Shown here: positions 33,226 to 39,969 of the stretch, in pieces
Position numbering within the stretch: position 1 is the first letter of the stretch
Layout of the letters: every line of letters begins with the position of its first letter
NCBI GenBank assembly: GCA_030627005.1
Contig: DAOUSW010000006.1
Location: 1-64,000 of the forward strand
Source of the DNA: MTP4 sp9310u
GTDB taxonomy: Archaea; Halobacteriota; Methanosarcinia; Methanosarcinales; Methanosarcinaceae
Length of the DNA stretch: 64,000 bases
Direction: 5' to 3'
The notes under the pieces: model-generated
What the model was told of the DNA's origin: nothing
Database searches by the model: none
The model's input: only the letters and a program-made list of their open reading frames with translations
Made by a program: the position numbers and the translations under genes

Positions 33226-34179
33226 TTGATAAGTACGGTACTCGTTCCTACGGACTTTACCATAGAAACCGAAGACTTGCTGGGCTGCATAGGGGAACTG
33301 CAGCACGTCGGGCTGAAGAAAGTGATATTGCTGCACGTTGTGGACATCCTGAAGGCCCACGGGCTCACACCCATGTTCGAGCGAAACGCCCGGGAAAAGA
33401 TCGAGGAATATGCGGACTTTGTCCGGGAGATGGAGCTTGAAGCCGAGACCTCGGTTGTGGTGGGGGACGTCAAAAGGACGATTGCGGAGCTTGCGGAAAA
33501 AAAGGGGGTGGACCTTATCGTGATGGGAACGACCACCCCCGGAATAATCAGGGGAAAACTGCTCGGGAGGACCACGGAGTATATCGTCCGGAAATCAAAA
33601 AAGATGGTCCTCGTGGAAAAGTACGATGCCCTGAAAGAAGGAAAAGAAGCTTATGCCAAGGCATGCACTGCAACCTTTTCAAGGGTACTCGTGCCAATGG
33701 ACTGTTCCGCCGAAGCCATGCGGGCTGTAAGGGTGCTTTCCTCTTTTGAAGGAATTACACGAGAAGTCCTGCTCGTGCACGTCATAGAGAACATAAAAGA
33801 CCTGGATTTCCTGGAAGAGCAAAGGGAAGAAGTGCTTGAGATGCTTCGAAAGATCGGAGACGAGCTGAAGGGCTTTGATGTCCGCTACCGGGTTGTCGAA
33901 GGCATCCCTTCCGATGAAATAAGCCGGCTCGCCCTGACAGAAGAAGTCACCCTGATCATGATGACCGCCCGCTGGAGAGGAATTATTGAAGAGCTCCTGC
34001 TGGGGAGCACGGCAGAAAATGTGCTCAGGAAGACTACAAAACCCGTCCTGCTGATCCCGGGAGGGAAGGGGGTGAGAGAAGAAAAAGAGGGAAGAGACGA
34101 AAAAGAGGAAGAAAAGGAGAAAGGGGAGAAAACTGAAAGCAAAGACGAGAGGGAAGAAGAAAATCCGGAGGCCAGCTAA
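33226..34179 (+). CDS. Double universal-stress-protein domain protein
   Basis: A 317-residue protein with two Usp domains. The first is STVLVPTDFTIETEDLLGCI with DLIVMGTTTPGIIRGKLLGR, the second starts RVLVPMDCSAEAMRAVRVL and ends LIMMTARWRGIIEELLLGS. The G-2x-G-9x-G(S/T) ATP signature is seen in the second domain (GSTAENVLRKTTKPVLLIPG). A 40-residue tail made of E and K follows. TTG start at 33226, with GGGGGG upstream. It overlaps the Acr3 start by one base, indicating translational coupling. Confidence 0.85.
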   Translation: MISTVLVPTDFTIETEDLLGCIGELQHVGLKKVILLHVVDILKAHGLTPMFERNAREKIEEYADFVREMELEAETSVVVGDVKRTIAELAEKKGVDLIVMGTTTPGIIRGKLLGRTTEYIVRKSKKMVLVEKYDALKEGKEAYAKACTATFSRVLVPMDCSAEAMRAVRVLSSFEGITREVLLVHVIENIKDLDFLEEQREEVLEMLRKIGDELKGFDVRYRVVEGIPSDEISRLALTEEVTLIMMTARWRGIIEELLLGSTAENVLRKTTKPVLLIPGGKGVREEKEGRDEKEEEKEKGEKTESKDEREEENPEAS

Positions 34180-35231
34180 TGCCGGAAGAGCAGGAAGAAA
34201 GAGAACTTGATTTTTTCAGCAAATACCTCTCGGTCTGGGTCGCAATCTGCATCGTCCTCGGCACAGCAATAGGCTATGCCTTTCCAGGCTTTGCGGATGC
34301 GCTGGGCGGGATCGAAATCGCAAAAGTCTCGGTCCCGGTTGCGGTCGTGCTCCTGATAATGATGTACCCGGTCATGCTGAAGATCAATTTTGAGGAACTC
34401 CTGAACGTAAAAGCAAACCTCAAGCCCCTCGCCCTCACCCTGGTAGTAAACTGGGCAATCAAACCTTTTACGATGGCTTTTGTTGCCTGGCTTTTCATGC
34501 GCGTCTTTTTTGCAGACCTTATTCCTGCCGACCTCCAGGCTCAGTACATCGCTGGCATGATCCTGCTCGGACTTGCCCCCTGCACGGCAATGGTGCTTGT
34601 CTGGACCTATCTTGCCCGGGCAAACATCAACTATGCCCTGATCCAGGTCTCGGTAAACGACCTGATCATCCTGGTCCTTTTTGCCCCGCTCGGCAAATTC
34701 CTCCTGGGCGTAACCACGGACTTTCCCGTGCCCCTGATGACCATCTTCGTCTCGGTCCTCTTTTACGTGGCAATCCCCCTGGGGCTGGCGATGCTGACAA
34801 GGCAGCTTGTAATAAGGAAAAAAGGCATTACCTGGTTTGAAAACCGCCTGATAAAAAAGATCGAATGGGTTACCCCGGTCGGGCTTTTAATCACCCTCGT
34901 CCTGATCTTTGTCTTCCAGGGGGACAACATCATCAACTACCCCCTGCACATCCTGCTGATCGCAATTCCCCTCGTCCTGCAGACCTACCTGATCTTCTCC
35001 ATCGGGTACGCAGGGGCAAAGTTCCTGAAAATCCCTTATATGGAAGCTGCCCCTTCCACTTTTATAGGGGCCAGCAACTTCTTCGAGCTGGCAGTAGCAG
35101 TAGCCCTGATCCTTTTCGGGATGGAATCCGGAGCTGCCCTTGCTACGGTTGTGGGAGTGCTGGTGGAAGTGCCCGTGATGCTCTCCCTGGTGAAGATAAT
35201 GGACAGGAACAGGGAGAAGTTCAGGTTTTAA
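34179..35231 (+). CDS. acr3: Arsenite efflux transporter Acr3
   Basis: A 350-residue ACR3-family secondary transporter with about ten membrane helices. The invariant functional cysteine is C135 in GLAPCTAMVLVWTYLARAN, and the helix-9 region has GASNFFELAVAVALILFG. It expels As(III) using the proton gradient. Translation starts at ATG 34179, overlapping the Usp stop (TAATG), so both are made together. The ArsR gene at 35812 is a likely regulator. Confidence 0.93.
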   Translation: MPEEQEERELDFFSKYLSVWVAICIVLGTAIGYAFPGFADALGGIEIAKVSVPVAVVLLIMMYPVMLKINFEELLNVKANLKPLALTLVVNWAIKPFTMAFVAWLFMRVFFADLIPADLQAQYIAGMILLGLAPCTAMVLVWTYLARANINYALIQVSVNDLIILVLFAPLGKFLLGVTTDFPVPLMTIFVSVLFYVAIPLGLAMLTRQLVIRKKGITWFENRLIKKIEWVTPVGLLITLVLIFVFQGDNIINYPLHILLIAIPLVLQTYLIFSIGYAGAKFLKIPYMEAAPSTFIGASNFFELAVAVALILFGMESGAALATVVGVLVEVPVMLSLVKIMDRNREKFRF

Positions 35232-35392
35232 GGAAAGGGAAAAATGTTGGTCCGGCCAGAAAGGGGTGAAAAATGAAGAAAAATAATAAAAAAGAAATAG
35301 AACAAGCAAGAACCTAAAAACACTGAAGAAAAGGATTTCAAAAAAATTTGCAAAAAAACTTGTAAAACAAAAAAACATCCCAAGGTGACCAT

Positions 35393-35713
35393 TTGACAGA
35401 GATTACAGTAAATTCCACAATATGCGGTTTTGTCCACAAAATCCGCGGAAGTTTGAAGGGCGGGAAAATCATCGTTGATATCGACACCCCCTGCGAAAAA
35501 ATAAAGAAATTTTCCCACATGGAAATTCCCATGATAGAAACAATGGACATCAAGGACAATTACGTGATGGACAGGGCAAAAGAGGCCCAGTGTTCCTCAA
35601 ACTGCCTGGTGCCCTGTGCGGTGCTCAACCTCTGCAAACTGGAAAGCGGTTTCCTTGCAAAATCCCTGGCAAAAAAAGCAGGCAGTATCAGTATCGAGTT
35701 CGATGAAGTCTAA
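35393..35713 (+). CDS. Conserved Cys-rich protein (duplicated), copy 2
   Basis: A 106-residue paralogue of 32563-32883, sharing ITVNSTIC at the start and CNLVPC-like SNCLVPCAVLNLCKLESG near the end. C18 of copy 1 is replaced by arginine; the C-terminal cysteine cluster is kept. TTG start at 35393 after AAGGTGACCA. The identical 3' parts suggest recent duplication or gene conversion. Function unknown. Confidence 0.78.
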   Translation: MTEITVNSTICGFVHKIRGSLKGGKIIVDIDTPCEKIKKFSHMEIPMIETMDIKDNYVMDRAKEAQCSSNCLVPCAVLNLCKLESGFLAKSLAKKAGSISIEFDEV

Positions 35714-35811
35714 AAACAGGGAAATTTACCTCCCGTTTTAATTTTTCAAGAGGTAGGTCTCCTCAGAGTGGAGTAAAAATCCTTATTTAGAAAGCTTAAC
35801 TTTTTTTACTT

Positions 35812-36171
35812 ATGAACTACTGCTGCCCCGCGGACCCCGAAATGAAAAAAGAATGGGAAGAAAAGATGCTCGAAGAGATAGATTTCCTTGAAAACGACAT
35901 AAGGAAAGAGAGCGAGGTATTCAGCGCTCTCGGGCACCCGATAAGGTTGAAAATTGCCTACTTTCTTTCCCGGAGGGACCACTGTGTTTGCGAACTTATT
36001 TTTAAGTTGAACGAGAGGCAAAACCTGGTCTCACACCACCTTACGATTATGAAAAACTGCGGGATCATTGAACCCTACAATAGTTCAAAATGGCGGTTTT
36101 ACAGGCTTAACCCTGAATTTGGAAGTATTTTGAAGATTGTAAAACAAATGCAGGACAAAAAACCGGAATAA
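35812..36171 (+). CDS. ArsR-family metalloid repressor
   Basis: A 119-residue winged-helix protein. The arsenic site HCVCEL has C58 and C60; an additional CC pair sits at residues 4-5 (MNYCCPAD) and might be part of the metal site. Recognition helix region RQNLVSHHLTIMKNCG, wing NSSKWRFYRL. ATG at 35812 has no clear ribosome site and lies just after AT-rich sequence, so translation may be leaderless. It is downstream of acr3. Confidence 0.9.
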   Translation: MNYCCPADPEMKKEWEEKMLEEIDFLENDIRKESEVFSALGHPIRLKIAYFLSRRDHCVCELIFKLNERQNLVSHHLTIMKNCGIIEPYNSSKWRFYRLNPEFGSILKIVKQMQDKKPE

Positions 36172-36296
36172 AAATCCTGGTAGATAATAGAACCGGGCAG
36201 ACAATGGAATCGGGCAGACGATGGAATCGAGCAGACAATGGACCCAGCTAATAACCCGCGAATAAAGTAAAAATAAAGTTAGTGGAAGGAAAGGTT

Positions 36297-36638
36297 TCAG
36301 TCATCACAGCAACAGCAGCAGTCCTATTCTTCCTTATCCTTTTCAAAAATCTTATCGTATACGTTTTCCCCGTATATGTTCGTCCACCCTATCTGCGACC
36401 CGGCAGCCACAAACATCGCAACAGATATGGCTTCTGCGATCTCTCCCTTTGTAGCCCCTGCAGCAACAGCCCGCTGGGAGTGCACGTCAACGCAGAACTG
36501 GCAACGCATGAGCACCGAGGAAGAAACGGCGATTAGTTCTTTTGTTTTGAGGTCAAGGAACCCGTCTTTGAATATGGAATTTCTCATCTGTCCAAAAGCT
36601 TTCTCTGTTTCAGGCAGCATTTCATTCAGAAATGACAT
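36297..36638 (-). CDS. AhpD/carboxymuconolactone decarboxylase-like protein with amber codon before a Cys5 tail
   Basis: From ATG 36638 (GGAGG eight bases ahead) the protein is an AhpD-like single domain with the redox pair MRCQFCVDVHSQR (C46, C49, H53). Reading stops at TAG 36326-36324 after EKDKEE. The same frame then gives DCCCCCDD and a TGA (36299-36297). A five-cysteine, acid-capped tail so close to the stop is unlikely to arise by chance and resembles Cys-rich ends in this island. Pyrrolysine insertion at TAG would make one 113-residue protein; a mutated Glu codon (GAG) is the alternative. The family reduces peroxides or disulfides through CxxC. Confidence 0.82.
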
Positions 36639-36778
36639 AATATTATCCTCCGGTTTAGACAAATATTAATCAAAATTATACATTGAACCCGTTTCAATTT
36701 GAAGCAAATTATTGAATATTGATTTCTTGATGTTGAGTTATCATTAAAACGTTCAGGCTCAGGCAACACGCCTGAATT

Positions 36779-36931
36779 TCAACGCCCCGGCTTTCGGCAT
36801 AAAGTGCTGTTCCAGCGCATACTGCTGTCTAGGGATTCCGGCCTATGCGTGTACAGAAGGTCTTCTTCATCGGTTTCCGCCCCTTCATCAGGACTTTTGT
36901 CTTCCGGAACTGCCTTCTTTTCATCTTCCAT
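36779..36931 (-). CDS. Small acidic protein
   Basis: A 50-residue frame ending at TGA 36781-36779. The ATG at 36931 has GGAGG six bases upstream; a second ATG at 36937 overlaps that site. The sequence is very acidic (EDEKKAVPEDKSPDEGAETD) and ends basic (NSTLCRKPGR). It has no recognised family. Codon use and the strong ribosome site support it. It is upstream of the AhpD-like gene on the same strand. Confidence 0.55.
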   Translation of the reverse strand: MEDEKKAVPEDKSPDEGAETDEEDLLYTHRPESLDSSMRWNSTLCRKPGR

Positions 36932-37096
36932 TTTCATCCTCCTTCAACCATTGAATTTCTCGAAAAACCCTTAATGAATGTTAGAAAAAACATATATTAA
37001 AACCATGAGCCCGGTATCAAAGAAAATTGATATGAAAAAGGACTGATATAGGGATAGTTCTTCAACATTGAGGAAGCAATACAGCAAAAACAGCAT

Positions 37097-37189
37097 TTCC
37101 AATGGTTTTCCAATGGTTTTCCAATGGTTTTCCAATGGTTTTCCAATGGTTTTCCAATGGTTTTCCAATGGTTTTCCAATGTTTTCCAA
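37097..37189. repeat. 11-bp tandem repeat array
   Basis: Eight copies of TTTTCCAATGG with an exact 11-bp period (CCAATGG starting at 37099, 37110, 37121, and so on; the eighth is imperfect). It lies directly upstream of the ferredoxin gene. The period is close to one helical turn, so a protein could bind each unit on one face of the DNA, but this is speculation. Confidence 0.9.
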
Positions 37190-37225
37190 CAGTGCATTAT
37201 GGTTATTCGTCCATGAGTGATTGAT

Positions 37226-37534
37226 ATGAAAACGCTTTCAACCCCAAGCTGTTCCTGCTGCAGCGGGATAGACCAGAACAAAAAATACCTGACAGGCATC
37301 CGGAAAGACGGCAGTGAATGGATTCCCGCATTCATTGAATACGTGGACGCCGAAAAGTGTACAGGCTGCGGAAAATGTGTCCGCGTATGCTCCGAGGGAG
37401 TATATGAACTTCGGGAGATTGACGGGAAAACAGTTGCCGTGCCTGTCAATGAGGGGAGATGCGTGGGCGACGGGGCCTGCCACAAAGTCTGCAAACCCGG
37501 GGCCATGGTCTGCAAACCGAAAGCCATTGAATGA
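37226..37534 (+). CDS. Ferredoxin with CSCC N-terminus (nif-type ferredoxin III-like)
   Basis: About 102 residues. The body has a 4Fe-4S motif CTGCGKCVRVC and a second, CVGDGACHKVC, with one CxxC widened, as in the FdxB/ferredoxin III group found near nif genes. The N-terminus carries PSCSCCSG, an extra cysteine cluster. A redox carrier; partner unknown. ATG 37226 is more likely than the upstream GTG 37217. It follows the 11-bp array and ends the Cys-rich island. Confidence 0.8.
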   Translation: MKTLSTPSCSCCSGIDQNKKYLTGIRKDGSEWIPAFIEYVDAEKCTGCGKCVRVCSEGVYELREIDGKTVAVPVNEGRCVGDGACHKVCKPGAMVCKPKAIE

Positions 37535-37609
37535 GTAAAACGGAAAGATGAGACTTCAAAAATAAGAAATTAGGTATATTATCCCGGCCCACTCAAGCCT
37601 GCTGCCCGC

Positions 37610-38146
37610 TCAAAGCCGTGTCTGGCCAGGCCTGATCCGGCCCATAGGGACGTCGGCTTCCAGCCTCCCGGTTTTGCCGTCAATCCTGTTTTCCATCCTT
37701 CCTTCGACTTTGAAACCGAACTTTTTGTAAAACCCGATGGCCTTTTCGTTGCTCTCCCTGGCAATCAGCTCGACCCTGAGGATTTCAGGATGCTTTTCTT
37801 CGATTTCTTCCATCAAAGTGCCAAAAAGCAACTTCCCAATCCCTCTTCCCTGGAAGCCAGGGCGGACGACAATCGTCAGGTCGCTGAAAACGTGGGCAAA
37901 AACCTTTATTCCGAGGGTATACGTGTGGACTTCCGCAATGAGTTCTTCAGGGTCCGAGGGATTTTCGACCACCAGGATAACCCCCGACCCAAGGCTTTTT
38001 TCGATGAAACTCCTGACATACACCCCGGTTATTTCATCGGCTTCCCTTGCAATCCCACCTGAATTCAGTGCGACCTCCCGGTACAGAGCCATAATTTTGT
38101 GCAGGTCAGCAAGGGTAGCTCTTCTTACTTTATACTCGAATTTCAT
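37610..38146 (-). CDS. GNAT-family N-acetyltransferase
   Basis: About 178 residues from ATG 38146; the frame continues 16 codons upstream but the conserved part starts MKFEYKVRRATLADL. The acetyl-CoA loop is VVRPGFQGRGIGKLLF, and the C-terminal NEKAIGFYKKFGFKVEGRM is characteristic. Substrate unknown. It is a stand-alone gene, converging with the ferredoxin gene. Confidence 0.85.
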   Translation of the reverse strand: MKFEYKVRRATLADLHKIMALYREVALNSGGIAREADEITGVYVRSFIEKSLGSGVILVVENPSDPEELIAEVHTYTLGIKVFAHVFSDLTIVVRPGFQGRGIGKLLFGTLMEEIEEKHPEILRVELIARESNEKAIGFYKKFGFKVEGRMENRIDGKTGRLEADVPMGRIRPGQTRL

Positions 38147-38469
38147 CAGGAATTGCCCCATTTTAGGTAACTCAAACATAAAGTGTAAACTCAAACTGTA
38201 AACTCAAAGTACAAACACCGCATAACTATGAAAAAGATGGATATATACATTTAGAAAGTTAACAAAAAACTGAAGAATAAAAGAAGGGGATTTAAGAGAG
38301 GAAAGAAGGAAATAAGAATGGATATATAAATTAGAGTATATATATGAAATAAGCTCATCTGGAAAAATTGGGGAGGCAAAACTGAGCAACGGATATCCGG
38401 AGGACAGATCCGGAAATTCCTGAATCCACCGATTCGTAGCCTCAGTTGCCTGCAGGGGGAAGACGTTCA

Positions 38470-39267
38470 ATGCCAGTAATGACAATCATCGGGTGCCGGA
38501 TTTTTGAGGATGAGGTAGTGCACCTTATCGAAAAAGGGCCCGAACTCGAAGAAGTTATTGTTGTCAAAAATGAAAACAACTCCGGAATAATCCGGAAACT
38601 GGAAGAGATAAGGAGTCCTCACAGGGTCCTGCCCCTGGAAAAAATCCCTGAGCTGTCCGTAAGAAAAGACAGCAGTGGATTCACACTCATCGTGATGCTG
38701 CTGGAATTTGCCCTGGACGGAGTGCCCGAAAAGCTCAGGGAAAAGGTCTACGAGACCATTGCAGAGATGCAGGAATATTCCGACGGGATCCTGCTCTTTT
38801 ACGGGCTCTGCGGAAACGTGCTTGGAAACGTCGAAAGGGACTTTGCAGCCTCAGACTGCCCGGTCTTCATCCTGAAGGACAGGGAGGGTTCCATGGTAGA
38901 TGACTGCATAGGCGCAGTGCTCGGGGGGAGGGAAGATTTTCTTTCAAAGCTGGCATCCAACGGCGCAGGCACGTATTTCCTGACTCCCGTGGGGGCGGTT
39001 AACTGGAAAGAAATGCTGATAGCTTCCAGGGTCACACCAGAGCCCGAAAACGTGGAAATGACAAAAATGATCTTTGACATTTCGGGCTACAAAAAAGTTG
39101 CACAAATAGACACCGGACTTCACTATGAGCAGGAGTTTGAGGCAAAAGTCCGGGAATTTGCGGACCTGTACGGGTTCGAGGTAATTAATATAAAGGGCAG
39201 CCCGGAACTGGTTGAGGAATGTTATAAGAAAGCCAGGGAAGAAGTCCTCAGGAGAAAAAAAGAGTGA
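38470..39267 (+). CDS. DUF1638-family protein
   Basis: About 265 residues starting MPVMTIIGCRIFEDEVVHLI. A central glycine- and cysteine-rich segment, LLFYGLCGNVLGNVE, and the C-terminal IDTGLHYEQEFEAKVREFAD match the DUF1638 proteins of methanogens. These often accompany methylamine/corrinoid or hydantoinase-family genes. The biochemical role is unknown. ATG 38470 has GGGGGAAG upstream. A hydantoinase-family gene follows 703 bp later. Confidence 0.75.
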   Translation: MPVMTIIGCRIFEDEVVHLIEKGPELEEVIVVKNENNSGIIRKLEEIRSPHRVLPLEKIPELSVRKDSSGFTLIVMLLEFALDGVPEKLREKVYETIAEMQEYSDGILLFYGLCGNVLGNVERDFAASDCPVFILKDREGSMVDDCIGAVLGGREDFLSKLASNGAGTYFLTPVGAVNWKEMLIASRVTPEPENVEMTKMIFDISGYKKVAQIDTGLHYEQEFEAKVREFADLYGFEVINIKGSPELVEECYKKAREEVLRRKKE

Positions 39268-39969
39268 AAAACACAAAGGGAGCATAGAAAAGAAGCATGG
39301 AAAGCGGCGGCTGCGGTTGAGGACTTTCGGGCACTTCAGAATCCTGAAAACCTGTTTTTAACTTCAGTCGCAGCAAACTTTAACTTAAGTCGCAGCAAAA
39401 AATCCCCGCAGCGGCAGGCGGGGGTTTGAAAATCGAAACCGAATTTTAATTCCTGATTGAGTTTTTACTTCACCCGAAAAACCGGATAGTTACGGGAAAA
39501 ATCCAGGCTACTACCTGCTATTTTAAGTTTTTAAACAGAAATCCTTAAACCGGAATTTGCGGCCCTTTTCAGCATCGCCTTTTTTCATACAATTTATCCG
39601 GATAACATCAGAGCGCGTGAAACTGCAGCATGCCTGTTTATGCAACAAGAGACCTGTTGGTGTGAAAAAAAAGCTGGTGTGACGTACCCCGGCATAAAAT
39701 ACCTGCTAGCATGATGTAGCTCCTGGCCGGAGGTATAAGTTAGCATGACATACCTCGAAAAGCCATAGAACCTTCGAGGGAAAACTATTTAAATAAAAGT
39801 TCTGTCAAAAATGAAATAAGTGAGCATTTGATAGTGATTTTTAGAAGTTCACAGTGACAAAAGAAATTCGAAAAGTATATGTAATGATTGGAGTATTAAC
39901 TTTCATTACATATCCTATTCAGCACACAAGACACGAGAACGATAAAAAACAAAAAAGGAGCTATCACTC
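39268..39969. other. Long spacer with hairpin and promoter of the hydantoinase-family gene
   Basis: A 702-bp gene-free region. CCCCGC/GCGGGG (39404-39423, 8-nt loop) forms a G+C hairpin followed by TTTG, a possible terminator for the DUF1638 gene. Direct repeats of AACTTNAGTCGCAGCAAA lie just before it. The middle is AT-rich with short repeats (TGGTGTGA, TAGCATGA). The promoter-proximal inverted repeat is listed separately. No coding frame with a ribosome site was found. Confidence 0.5.
39877..39913 (+). promoter_or_regulatory. Large inverted repeat upstream of the hydantoinase-family gene
   Basis: ATATGTAATGA and TCATTACATAT are perfect 11-bp arms around a 15-nt spacer, 56 bp before the start codon. 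The position suits an operator or a regulator-bound promoter. The paralogue at 47974 has no such element. Confidence 0.65.

Noticed and set aside
36690..36710. Operator before the AhpD-like gene (GTTTCAATTTGAAGC)
   Set aside because: Arms abut without the 6-nt spacer of the island sites, so I do not count it in the family.
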